A DNA stretch of 64,000 nt, from positions 7,021,001-7,085,000 of the forward strand of contig NC_082611.1 of the NCBI RefSeq assembly GCF_030936135.1, read 5' to 3'. Below, in pieces: positions 52,001 through 63,693 of the stretch; position 1 is the stretch's first letter; every line of letters begins with the position of its first letter. Both the position numbers and the translations under genes were made by a program. This stretch comes from Gavia stellata (lineage: Eukaryota; Chordata; Aves; Gaviiformes; Gaviidae). The notes under the pieces were generated by a model, which ran no database searches, was not told the origin of the DNA, and was given only the letters and a program-made list of their open reading frames with translations.

Positions 52001-52779
52001 TCCCTGGAACCTGCTCACATCCGTGCACGTTCGCAGGCCCAAGATGGCAATTTGGTTGTGGAAGTTTTTCAGGGGCTACCGGCACCCTCCTCCCGCAGAC
52101 GCTCGTGCACGCCCTGAACCTCGTGGGGAACACGAGCGGCGTGAGCTGAGCTTTGCAGGAGGATACTCTGCTTTGCTGGAGGAAGCAGAGATGGACAATT
52201 TGAATGGGGGATTTGCTTTGCAAAACCAAAAACGCTTCTATAAGCAGAGCTGTATGAACCACAAACAGGCCATAGCTGCATCACAGATGCCTGTGACCCA
52301 AATCTGCGAGGAAGGTTTCAGCAGGTGTTAGGGCTGCAGCCTACAAGGCATAGCTCTGAACCCCTCCTTGGCCAAAGGCTTCCCACATCACACATCCCCC
52401 CCCACCCCCTGAATCACCCTCTAGACCTGGTAAAACAAGGACAGGAGCCTTGCCCTGTAGATGACGTGCGATGCATGAGTGGCCGCAGCCCTCAGTCCCA
52501 GCAACATGGCCATGAGATGACGTGGGGAAGCCGTGACCCTGTTCCAGAGGTGTCTTCTCCCCCGAAAGTCCCTTGGCACCGTGGAGGGGTGTGGAAAGCG
52601 CGGGAAGATGCTTGGATGACAGTCCTGCCAAGCTGCAGACATGGAAGGCGGTGGTGATGAGCGCTTGGAAGGACAGTGGTGAAGGAGGGGCTTTTCGGAG
52701 CGCGGGTGGGTACCAGTTAAACATTTCTGAGCACCCCCAAGAGATGCTAACGTTAAAGAGGCACCCCAAAAGCCCTGCT
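40095..52779. other. Intergenic region between COX19 and ADAP1
   Basis: About 12.7 kb. I recognise no protein family, RNA gene or transposon in it. The longest open frames (for example 41803-42306 and 44869-45216) have no family resemblance and no supporting splice structure. Two stretches look like splice acceptors with strong pyrimidine tracts (ending near 49126 and 49731) and could belong to a non-coding transcript or an upstream ADAP1 exon. Otherwise I see nothing. Confidence 0.55.
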
Positions 52780-53421
52780 CGTGAACCTGCCAAGGCGCTC
52801 GAGCGGCGAGGCCCCATCCAGCGAGGGCCGGGGTGCTGTGAGCCACAACCTCCCCAAGGCAAAGACCCCCAGCCCCCCCCGGCCAGCCCCCAGCCCGCGG
52901 GCGAGAGCAGCCCCTGGCCGGGCGGCGAGGCCGGGGCGCCTCACGGGCACCCCAGATTAAACCTGGGAAGGGACCGCTGGGGGACGGGGAGCGCCCTGGG
53001 GCTGGGGACACCCGGGGGGCTGGGACGCCCTGACGGTCGGGGACCCCCCACGGGGACGGGTCGCTCCGGCGACGAGCGGCCGCTGGAGGTCGCGGGCGAG
53101 CGGCGCAGGGAGCCGCCAGCCCCCCGGGCCCGGCGGAAGGCGGAACGGGCGCCGTGCCCGGGCGGGCGGCTCCGACTCCGGCCCCAGCTGCGGCGGCGGC
53201 GGCGGCGGGGCGAGGAGGCGTCCAGGGCAGAACCGGCCCCGGCGCGTCCCCTCCCGGCGGCGGCGCGGCCCGCCGGAGGCGTTCACCTTGCGCGGGGCGA
53301 GCGGGGCCGCATGGAGCAGCCCGGGCGCGCCGCCCGCCTCGCCAGCGCCCCCCGCCCCGCGCCATGAAGCTGGCTTAGCCGCGGCGGAGCCGAGCGGAGC
53401 CCCGCACCGCCCGCCGCCCCC

Positions 53422-53506
53422 ATGGCGAAGGAGAGGAGCAGGAAGGCGCTGGGGGAGCTGCTCCAGCGGCCGGGCAACGCGGCGTGCGCCGACTGCGCCG
53501 CCCCGG
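53422..53506 (+). CDS. ADAP1: ADAP1 (centaurin-alpha-1), first coding exon only (partial)
   Basis: ADAP1 is an ArfGAP with two PH domains. It binds PIP3 and inositol phosphates, acts on ARF6 at the plasma membrane, and is neuron-enriched. This exon gives 28 codons plus one base: MAKERSRKALGELLQRPGN, then ACADCAAP, matching the human N-terminus apart from one extra residue near position 10. C22 and C25 are the first pair of the ArfGAP CX2CX16CX2C zinc finger; the second pair must come from exon 2. The donor G-GTAAGG is strong, and the phase 1 end fits the human exon plan. The ATG context (CCCCCATGG) is acceptable. No continuation containing the FICLSCSGIHR stretch was found in the remaining 10.5 kb, so exon 2 lies beyond the window. 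The gene lies downstream of COX19 on the same strand, as in mammals. Confidence 0.93.
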
Positions 53507-53567
53507 GTAAGGGCAGGGCGAGGCGGGGGGCGCGGGCGGCGGCCGCACCTGCCCGCAGGGCACCCGC

Positions 53568-53594
53568 GGCTCGGCTCGGCTCGGCTCGGCTCGG
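53568..53594. repeat. (GGCTC)n pentanucleotide repeat
   Basis: About five GGCTC units some 60 bases into ADAP1 intron 1, followed by a G-rich stretch. Confidence 0.85.
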
Positions 53595-56500
53595 GCGGCG
53601 GGTCGGGGGGGCTCTGCCCTCCCCGGGAGCAGCGGGGGCTGCGCCCCGCGGAGGGGTTACCCGACCCCCCCCCACTGCCCCGGGGGGGACGCAGCGGGGA
53701 TGCTCCGGGGCGGGGTGGAGGGCTGGGGATGCGCTGTCGCGGCGCCCGCGGAGCAGCCCCGGCCGAGGTACCCCCCTCCCGGCCCGGCTCCTCGCCCGGC
53801 CCTGAGCGCTGATGTCATCCCCGGCAGGTCCCCGCGGTCTGCAGTGCAGCCCGGCTGCCGGTGACCCGGCCGCGGGCTCTGCCCGGGGGGTGCCCTGTGC
53901 TGCCGGAGGCGGCGTGTCCTCCGCGTCCCCTCGCCGGCAGGCTGGCTGCTGTCGCTGCTCCTGCCCTGCCAGTGAGCAAACCGGCGGGGGGGAGCAGAGG
54001 CATTGCCGTGGGCACCCTGCCCACCAACCTTTGACCGGCGTGCCACCCATGGGCGCCTGCCTTGCGCGCCGATAACGCCGTGCAGGGGAGGGGGCTGAAA
54101 TGTCCGTAGCCCTCTTCGGGCGCAGAGGGAGGAAAATCTGAGCGAGGGGCATCGTCGTCGCCCTTTGGATGGTGAATTGCTGGGGTCGGGGTGTGAGCGT
54201 GGGAAAGCCTTTGCTCCTGCTGAGCGGGGTCTGTGTGGTATGGTGGGTCCTGCCTTTCAGGAGAGTCTTAGAAAATTGCATAGCAAGTAACTTTCCTTTT
54301 TAAAAAAATAAATCGCCATATAGAAACACCTACATATGTATTAGCTTGGGCAGGATGGCTCTGAGAGGTGTAGAGAAAGGATGTCCTTTTCAGCCTCTGT
54401 CATTCTATAGGTTAAAGAAAACCCAGCACTTCAACTGAACCTTATTTTTCCAGCTATTGATTTATTTAGGATTTCAAGACCTATTGGCTACTACCATCCA
54501 GCTCGTACCATTACCGATGGTTTTATGTCCCTACTCTACCTCTCAGGACACTGCAGTTCACTTTCAGACGCGTTGCGTCCCCCGGTACCTGGCTGGAAAG
54601 GACAAAGAACTTTCTGCATAGTGTGAACTGCTTTGCAGCGCTGCGCTGCTCTGCCTGCTCCCACCCATCTGCTGGCTGTCGTTGCTGTGTAACTGTACCA
54701 ACCCTCCTTTCGGGTATCTTGCTGAGCACAGCTCGGGCTCACCGAATAGCTGTCTGTCTAAATTATCCCTTCCTGGAGAAGACTTTACAAGTCTGGGCCA
54801 TTCAGACCAGTGGGGTAATTCTCCCTTGCCCTGTGTGTAATATAAAGCCCCTCTGTAAAATGGGAAGTTTCTCAGCATCAGCAGGATGGAGATGAAGCTG
54901 TAGGTCAGTAAAATAGCTCACGTCAGGGAAAGAGGGGTGTTGTTAAAGGCTCCAAATGGGCTTGTAAAACAACAAAACCGTATTTTGCTTTTGGTGACAT
55001 TTGCATGCAGAGATGTTTTAGTGAATCTGAAACTCAGAGAGGAGAATTTGGGCCAGTGTCTTTTGTAACACAAGATGTGCTATATTAATACCCTTCAGCC
55101 TCTCTTTTGAACTGTCACGGCATTACTTCCTGGGACTGGATCTCTGCTGGTCAACCCAGTTTCTTTAGTGATCACTTTGCTTCAGTTTCTTTGGCAAACG
55201 AGAGCTACTCATGGTGCTGTAATGTGCTCATCTGCCTGGGAGTGACAATAAACTTGAGATGCCCTGGGCTACTTAACATAAGTTAAGATATATAACTTGT
55301 GTCTGTAGATAATATACAAGATATTCCAGCTGAATTCTGTTACTCATCCTGGGCAGGTGTGCCAGGCCAGATCATTCTGTGTATGAGATAATGTGGGATA
55401 GGTGTCCAGAGAGCCTCCAGAATGGGGTGCAAGTATGTTCTTTGCTAAGAAGTGGGACGCACGGAAAGATAAAGGTGATAGCTGGAACTGGGTGGACAGC
55501 TAGACACAGGAAAAGTACCAAAGCAGAGAAAATAAAGTGAGAATGAAAGAAGAGGGAGGAGGGGAATGAACAGAAGACGAGGACAGCAGGGTATACTTGT
55601 GCTTTCCCACATGTGTGTATTGTCATACTGCTGATCTGGTACAGCTGGGGGGAAGTGAGAGGTCAGGATCCCTGATTTATTATTGCTGCTTCTCAGGTGG
55701 GTGTGTTCCTTTCCCTGAAATCCCCAGTTAATACAGGATCCATGATAAGAGGGAGCCATTTAGCTCAGGGATACTGATAACAAAGAATAGGATAGGTCAG
55801 AAATGTAACAGGAGAAAAATCTCTTTTAGTTACTTTAATTTGTGTATTTGGAAGCTCGCTGTGTTTTCTTTTGCTCTTGGAAATATTTGTTTCAGAAATC
55901 AGCCAGTAAGTGAAAGTTTTGGCTTTTTTCTTCCCTGCTGTGAAAAAAGGTTGTTTTCTTTTGTTACTGTTTTGGCATTTGGGTGAGGCTCAGTAGCCAC
56001 AGCCCTGGAGTAACAGCTTGTCCCAGGTATTACATGCTCTTGTAACAAAAGCCTAGGTTGCTGATGCAAAAGGACTTGCAGCTTGGCGTCGTCGTGGCTA
56101 AGCTGTGACCGTGCAAAAAATGAAAGCCCGGGATGGACAGGGAGCATCAGGGGAGGCAGTGCTTTTGCTCCTCGCCTGTGTAAGTAACTTCGTCCCCTGC
56201 AGGGTCATCGCATCTCCTTGGGGGGATCTAGGCAAAACCTGCTGCTTGCCTGGGTCTGGGCCAGAATTTGCCGCTTACTCGTGATTGAGGATTCTTTAAG
56301 TGGCCAAGTCCTGCAAGCAAGGCTGCTAGATTCGAGATGTGTGTTCCCCTGGTTTGGGCACTTGCAGCCAGGAGGAACATGGCATTGAATGTGATGCTCA
56401 GGAAGGTCAGATCTGTGTCTGCCCAGGACCAGCATGTATGTCTGGCAGAAAAATCTCTCGTGCAAAGGCAGAGCTTCCAAAAAATCCTCCCAGATTTTGA

Positions 56501-57889
56501 GGGCATGTCTCAGGTAGGGAGAACAAGCTTATGGTGGCCCTGGCCACGACAGCTGGGAATGCAGAAAGGATGCTAAAGTAGAAACTGAAAATCAAAGTGG
56601 AAAAAAACCTGAGAGGTTACATTTTTCACTTGTAGGAATTTTATTTTTTTTTAAAGCTTCTAGTTAGGTTTTTATTAATTGTATTTTTACAAAACCTTAA
56701 TTTTCAGTGAAAGGTTGTTTTGAATAAAAAAATGTTTCAGTTGCAAAAATGTCATCTGTCTGTAATGAATAGTAAGATTGCATTTGCTACATCTGTGAGA
56801 CTGCATTGTGGGGTAGGAACCACTGTAATAAAGTCGTTATCTGGGGCATCGGGTCCTCTGTCATTACACACAACTGTGTTGGAGTTGGGGTCCTAGATGT
56901 TGGTTTGCAATGTGTTAGTTCTGGTTTAAAGATGTGTTTTCACAGCGAAGACAGCATGGTAAATGCAGTCTTAAGTGCAAACTGAGCAATCTCGCTGAAT
57001 TGCTGGTGTGTAATGGCTCTCAATGTATTAGAATAATCTTTTTTTCTTCAAGACTAATGTGGCAGTTCAGCTTTTTTTTTTTTCCTCCCCCTAAATGATT
57101 CTTTGTCTCAGGCAATCTTTCCTCACATCATGAGATGGATGGTTATCTCAGGGCGTAACAAGACCTTGAGTATTTCTCTCTTTACTCCATTTTTCTATGA
57201 CTTAGGCTTGTGTTTCCACGGAGTGAGAATCATTTTACATTGTAGGGAGGACAGGGAGGCTCTGAAGGCAGAAGTGGAAATCCCATCAAAGCGATCCTGC
57301 AGTTTAAACCCTCCGGCAGCGGTTTATGTGGCTTGTTTTTATCGTTTTCCTCTTTCTTATTTGGGATGGATTACTGGGACACAGACCCCGGGTCACGTCA
57401 GCCTCTGTGCCTGAGGCTCGGAGGTGATGTGGGATGGAGGATGAGCAGAAGGCACGCGATGGAGGGGAGTCTGGTATCGGAGCTTTGTGCTGCAAAGCCG
57501 AGCGGATTTGGTATTTTGGTGTCGCAGAATATATAAAAGCCTGAGGGTGGGTGGTTGTAAACACCTTTCCTGCAGGCCCAGCATTTCTAAAGCAGGTGAA
57601 GCTTTTCCATTCCCTTGATGTCATGAAGTGCGGGTGCTGATTAGAGGGAAAGACGTGAGTGCTGGGGATTGCTTGATTTGCTCAGGATTAAGGAGGGCAC
57701 TGAAAGGATTTGATCTCAACCCTCTCCTTCCCCTATCCAACCGCCGGTCCTCAACAACAGATTGGGAAGACAACCGACTGAGTCATCGGGTCCTGCCTCG
57801 TGCTGTCATCTGCAGCGACATCTCCCCATCCCCTCTGTGGAGCGATGGGGCTCTGCCTCGCAGCTAGTTCTCTCTCTTGCCCCCACTAC

Positions 57890-58010
57890 CTCCCACTGGA
57901 AAGCTGTTCCAGAGCTTCGCCACTCTAATGGCGTGAAACGGGCTTCTCGTTTTCAAGCTAAAAGTGGAAATCTGTTCCCGCACCTCCATTGTCCTCTCAC
58001 TTAAATAGTG
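57890..58010 (-). mobile_element. Possible ancient CR1/L3-like 3' remnant
   Basis: The + strand reads AGCTGTTCCAGAGCTT, then a CCACTCTAATGGCGTGAA stretch, then TTCAAGCTAAAAG. This follows the order of a conserved block in the antisense of CR1 3' ends, seen in this window at about 8539-8605 (CCTGTTCCAA, GGTGAAGAAATTTTTCC, CAGCCTAAAC). The similarity is partial and was found by eye only, so chance is possible. Confidence 0.35.
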
Positions 58011-59769
58011 GGGCTTTTTCCCAGGAATTTGCCAGCCCTTCTCCCTGGGCATAAGCAGGGTGGAGGGGTAAGAAGGTAAAAAAAAAAAAAATATCCCATT
58101 GCAGTTGTGTTTAGCTTCATGCCACTTTCTGCAGGAAAAAAGACTTTTTGAAACAAAGGAGTTTAATGTGATGGTGTTTTCTGTCCAGTCCTGAGGCCTG
58201 GGCTGCAGACAGCAAGCAGAGGGGGCTGCTGAGACCTGCCAGCTGAATAAAAGGACCTTGGCAAGTTTAGTGCCTTCACTGAAAAATTTTCCTACTTAGA
58301 GAGGAGTGTTGGTGGGAGGCTGTTTGGCTTCAGTTTTAATGTCTTCTATTGTTATTTTTAAAATGCATGACCAGGGTCTGTTTATTAACCTCCTAATCTT
58401 TCCTCAAAGTAAATAGCAACGGAACTTCAGCGCTGCGCACAAGGCTGTCCTGGCTGGGGCATTTAGGAAATCAGCAGCAGCTGAACGGCAAGCAGAAAAG
58501 GCTTTTTGCTTGTGTTGATTGCACTAAAATCCCCGTGATTATCCTATCCTAGGGCATGAGTTACCTTTCTAGTGCAAGGTAAAAAAGCTTTTGCTTACCT
58601 TGAGAGGTCCTCCTCTCCCCTCTAATTAGTTTTCATCACCTCAAACAGGGGAGAGAGATCAGAAAAATCTGTTGAGTCTCCATCCCAACACTGGCTCCCA
58701 CCCAGCTGGTGTAGCGGGGATGCAGCCAGGCAGCTAATTAAGGCTCAGGCCATCGTTTGTGTGCTGGAGGATGCATTAACGGGGTATTGCTGTGCATTGG
58801 CCATGTTCTCACAGATACTTCTTTTGGTCAGCAATATACTGTGCTATATATAGTGATAACTGTGGTTTAAGGCAAAAGGTGGAGCAGAGGCATCCGAGTA
58901 AGTTTTGGGATGCCGAGTTCTTGCTCTTGTACCATGGCTACCTGATACCGCTCTACTTCATGTGATTTTACTTGGGTTGATGGCATTTAGGTTTTTTCAA
59001 ACTGGAACCCTATGTTTATATTCTGGATACAGGAAATATTGATTATTTATTTAAAAAAAAAATTCCACTGCCATCCCACCTCCAATCTTCTCTCCTCTCC
59101 TTTTGGTTTGTATAAATTGTCCTATGTTTTGTGTTGATTCTTGTTTATTATTTTCCTGGGTCCAGCCTTTGTTTTTCCCTCCGTGGGCTGTTCTTGCACT
59201 CAGTAACGTTGGGTTCAAGCTGCAGAGTTCATTGTTCTCTGTGCTGGCTTTTCCTGGAGCTTGTGGTGGCAAAAGGGGCTGGGTGGGGAAGTTAATTTCT
59301 GAATTTAGCTGTGTTGCCCAAGTGTTTCAGTTTTGTTTTGGATGCTTCTCTAATCTCTGGCTGTGCCTTCCCTTTCAGATGAACGAGATGGGAAAATACT
59401 ACCCTCATGTCCTCCTCCTGAGTTTAGTTTAGCTTGGTTTATTTAATTAATTTTTTAAATGAAGGTTTTATTTTGAAAGTCATTATAATCTGTTTATAAG
59501 TGACTAGAAATCTCTGCCGTGTTGGGCAGTGAAAGTCTTCTAGAGCTGGCATCAGTTGTTCTGGAGCAACAATGCTGAAGGATAAGAGACTCTGCACTTA
59601 CAACAGCGTATCTGGTTTAATATTCCCCTTGCTCCGTGTTAGTCTTTATTCCTTTTGGCTTGACATAATGGAATAAAGTCATTTGTGTGGAACTTAGACA
59701 TGCTGGAGAGTTTTCATTAGGCTTCACTGCTGTTTGCTTGAAACTCTGGAGGCTTAGAAAAAAAAAAAA

Positions 59770-59858
59770 CATCTTTTTTGGGCAGAGCCCAAAAAAGGCC
59801 CAGATTATAATATATTGCCAATTCGGTGCACTTTTTTGGGCCCTGCCCAGAGAAAATG
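59770..59858. repeat. Compound inverted repeat / hairpin
   Basis: An inner perfect hairpin, CTTTTTTGGGC (59773-59783), loop AGA, GCCCAAAAAAG (59787-59797), sits next to a second CTTTTTTGGGC at 59831-59841. The arms TGGGCAGAGCCCAAAAAAG (59779-59797) and 59831-59849 (its near complement, 18 of 19 bases) form a larger stem around an AT-rich loop, with weaker pairing out to 59770 and 59858. No known family was recognised. Confidence 0.75.
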
Positions 59859-60804
59859 CCTGAGATAAAATTACTGAACTCCCCAGATGTCCAACGCAGA
59901 GAACGTGCTCCAGCTGTTGAAGTGTCTAGCAGCAAGGTGGACTTCACCTAGCTATGGAGACCCCAGCTCGCCAGCCGTACAGCCTGGGGACTCTGGTTCA
60001 CTGAACTAATGGTGCTGCCCCGAAACTCACTTGTCTCGTATGAAGATGCTTATGTGAATTTATTCTCATGCTTGATAAGATGTTGTCTTATCTCGAAGCA
60101 ATGGCGCAGTCATTTGAAGGGTTGGAGGCTGTGATTATGCTGAGGTCGGAGATTGCCGGCGTTATCTGCCATGTTCCTGAGCTGAGAATTTTTCATGTTG
60201 CTCATGCTGGAGAGCAGACCCGAAGAGAGAGGGACCGTGATGTGCTCAGGGACATGATGTGTTGGTAGCCACCAACAGCCCCAAGCCTTACAAAGGGCTT
60301 TGGAAAAGCATCCCTGCAGAAGTGGGTGCTTGCCCCGGCCGGCAGCCATCTGCCTGGGGATCTGTTGCCAGTTCCTGCAGAAGATGTGTAGGCATAGAGG
60401 TCTTGTAGCTAGGTTTCTTCCAAAATGGTGTCACAAGCACAGGGAGGGAGTGAGGAGGGGAAGCGGTGTTGGCAGAGCCCTTCGGAAGATGGAGTCAGGG
60501 AATCCTCCACCCTTCTCCTTCCCATCCATGGGCAGAGCGATGGCACGGGGGGTCACAGGGATGCACCGGCCTGGGGGCTCGCGTGGGCCCGTAACCCTCT
60601 GGCTTGTTCAGGTGATGCTTGGAAATTCCTTTTAGCTTCCAACTAAAGTCCAGGGAAGGCCTGGGCTGGCTTGCTTTCTCAGTCAGGTGTCTTCAGCCAG
60701 GAGAACAAGAGCCATCAGAAATCTCTAATAAATTACTGTAACAGTGACATTTCAGAGAGACTTCCCCTGGTAGATCAGTTGGTTCTGGGGGATTTTGCTA
60801 GTTT

Positions 60805-60829
60805 TTGCTAAATCTGGGGGATTTAGCAA
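60805..60829. repeat. Short perfect hairpin within a 29-base imperfect tandem repeat
   Basis: TTGCTAAATC (60805-60814) and its exact complement GATTTAGCAA (60820-60829) with loop TGGGG. The TCTGGGGGATTT unit occurs twice, 29 bases apart, starting at 60784 and 60813. Confidence 0.6.
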
Positions 60830-63654
60830 TTTTTTGGGTGGGGCTGACTCAGCTCCTGAGGCCTTTGAACTCTCCTCCTCCCCAGTGTTCCTTTTGGCCC
60901 TAAAAACAGTTGCCAAATTTGTGTAGTTCTGGGCTGCGGCTGTCACAGGAAAGCAGCACACAACCAGCCAAGCACCTACAACTCTTGCATCTCCCCTTGC
61001 TGTATGATTTTGGATTTAAGAGATACCTATTTTTAAAACCAGAAGAGCAATGAAGGGGAAGTTGCTATTAATAAATGACAGCAATGCAAACTGCTGGTAT
61101 CGGGTCTGGTGAGTCGAGGGAAGCATGCAGCTCCGTCACGGTGCTCCTCAAAGTTTGCTGTGGGGGATGCTGTTGGTGTTGGGTGGACATGAACCTTGGG
61201 TCTAGGCAAGAGAGGGAACACTGAAAGGAAGGTGATCAGGAGGAGATAGTTAGCAAGTGTGGTTTTATTGAACAAGCTGAGGTCATCCCTTCCAAGGGTT
61301 GGGTCACCATTGACCCTGTCATCTCCGTCTGCTCCTCTGAGGTTGGTTTCCATCCTCTGGAAACCGCGCACGTATGCTGCTGTATATAGCCCAGCTTTTG
61401 CTTTCTTAATTAGATGTGGCTTGACGTTGTGTGGAGCAGGGGGGATGCATGTTTTAGAGTCTGGTCTAAAGAAAATGCTATTGGTGTCAGGAGAATGCTT
61501 TAAAGCCCCCATTGTGATTGAAACCCATTGCTTGAGGTGCTGTTTACCCATGTTGAGAAGAGACGGCTTGGGTATGAGTTGGCTCAGTATCCCCTGGAGC
61601 TGGAGTCTCCTCCTTCTGAGCCCGAGAATCTTCTTGCATCATGTTTCTCCACCCAAATGTGTCCTCATCTCTGGCTGGAGGAAGGTGTTACACCTCCTGG
61701 TTGTGTTGCACATAGCAGTGCAGGCAGCATCTTCAAAGGATTTGGAAACCTGAGTCTAGGAAGTTGCAGACAATATGAAGAAATCCACCTGCGTGCCTGA
61801 GATAAATCTGTTAACATAAAACAAGTGTTGGGGCTCCCGATAAAACCTGTGGAGGCCAATGTATGCTTTGATACCCATTTCCCTGAGTCGGGCACTGCTT
61901 TGGTCAGATATCATTGCACTAGGAAGGTCTGAAGCGCAGTTATCATGGAGCGGCTGCGCTGAGCACAGGGAGCTGGTGGCCACGTTAGCTCCCGACTCCG
62001 AACTTTGCTGCCACAGCTTCCTCTTCCTCACCACTGCTTGGTGACTGCCCCATCCTCCGGACCCTCTCAACCTTCCTTGTGCCTTATCCTCTGTGTGGAA
62101 GTCAGAGATGGGTTTTTTCAACAAGAGACCCCGACGCTTTCACCTCGCCTGACTCGCATCATTTGGTCCCATGGTCCTGGCTACCACGGGGCAGCAGTGC
62201 TGCACCTTGGACTGGTTTTGTGGTAGGAAGTTTGGCAGGTCCCAGACCTTGACTGCAATCACATGTTTGGAGATGGGAGAGGTCGGCACGAGGAGTTAAA
62301 GCACGGAAACGTGTGTGAGCAGGCAAAACTCTTGATTCTTGTTGCTAACCTATAGCCCAACAACTGGCAACAGTTGGTCAGAATGAGCAGGGGTGCCTGA
62401 CCTGGGCTGTGATGTGAAGCCGAGTCACCCAGTCGTCGTGGGAGGACCAGTGTGAGGGTGCAGGGACTGGGGCCGGTGGGGCAGAGCACCCTGTGCCCTC
62501 ACTGGCGTGGCTGGATGTAGGCAGCGCTTGGTTGCTGCTGTGGTGTGCTTAGATGGACTCACGTGGTTTTATATTTGCCAGGCCTGAGCCGTAGTCGTCA
62601 CGGTCTCGCATGAGGATGGGAGATCATGTGAAACAGAAAAAATACACCTTTATTTGTGGCTGCTGGTCGCAGCCCTGTGCCAAGGGAGCTGTGGCTGATG
62701 GGACTTGCAACAGCTTGGGCATTTGCTCCCCTCTCCCGGGTGGGCACCCAGCCACGTCCGATGAGGCTGCTCGTTTTGCTCATGGGTTTATATCTGAACA
62801 CAACCACCTCTGAGGAACCAAACTGACCTTCTCCAGGGTGTGCTGGGGGGGGGTTGGTGGCTGTCCCCGCGGGCAGGGGCCGGTAGCAGACCTCGGTACC
62901 CCGTGCAGAGGAGCTGCCCCTGGCCAGCCTGCTCCTGCTGCGCTGGCGTAGCCAGACCATTAAATATGTAGAAGGAGGAGAAAGCACGTTCCCCTCCTTT
63001 TTTATAAATAATTGCTGCGCTGTGAGGAGTGAGTGTTCAGCGTAATTACTGCGGGGGAATAAACAAATTACAACAGGTTGCGAGAAGGGAAGACCTGCCC
63101 TTACCCCTTGACAGCCCGATGCGATGGGGCGGCCGGGGGACCCCCACCCCTGCGGGTTTGGGGGAGGATGGGGTGCGGGCACCTCCGGCGGGGGGAGGTG
63201 GAGGATTTAGTGGCTGACTCGGTGACTTGCAAGGAAGCTCTTTCTGCTGGGGCGCAGCTGGAATAGCAGGCGCTGGCATTTGCTAGTCGGAGTTCAAACA
63301 ATGATCCCTGTATCGGCTTTATTAGCGAGGCAGCGCCAGGACAGTGGTGGATGTGTCCTGCCCCCAGCCCCTGCCCTCCTCCGGTTCCTCTCCGTCTCCT
63401 GGGGCTTCGGGCAATGCCTGTCCCGAGGAGGAATTTGGAGGCGAAGGACGAAGGACTTGTGTTGAAAGTGCTTTGTGTGAGACATCGGCTCAGGGCTGTA
63501 AACAGTGCGTGGTTTTGCTCAGAGAAAGTACAGAGCTGCCACTGGCAGCATTTTTCCATTAAGGCAAGGGCTGGAAACCTCCTGGCACGGAGGGCTGGGC
63601 TGCTGGGCAGCCGTAGCTGTGGGAGGGAAGTCTCTCTCTGGAGCAATCCCACTG

Positions 63655-63693
63655 TAAAAAAAAATAAAAAAAAAATTAAATAAAATAAAAAAT
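63655..63693. repeat. A-rich low-complexity tract
   Basis: Runs of A broken by single T (AAATA-like units). It could be an old poly(A) tail, but no retroposed gene or SINE body was recognised beside it. Confidence 0.8.

Larger units (their letters stand above)
52780..53960. promoter_or_regulatory. CpG island and promoter region of ADAP1
   Basis: Very GC-rich and CpG-dense, centred on ADAP1 exon 1, with GC-box-like runs and no TATA box. Two long minus-strand frames cross it, but low-complexity Pro/Ala/Arg/Gly content marks them as composition effects. Edges were estimated by eye. Confidence 0.8.

Noticed and set aside
52421-54281. Two minus-strand open frames of over 300 codons around ADAP1 exon 1
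   Set aside because: They lie in a CpG island, are dominated by Pro, Ala, Arg and Gly, show no domain, and overlap the supported ADAP1 exon on the other strand.
55201-55260. CTCATCTGCCTGGGAGTG as part of ADAP1 exon 2
   Set aside because: Only a few residues match FICLSCSG; the flanks do not encode the conserved ArfGAP sequence and splice sites are missing.
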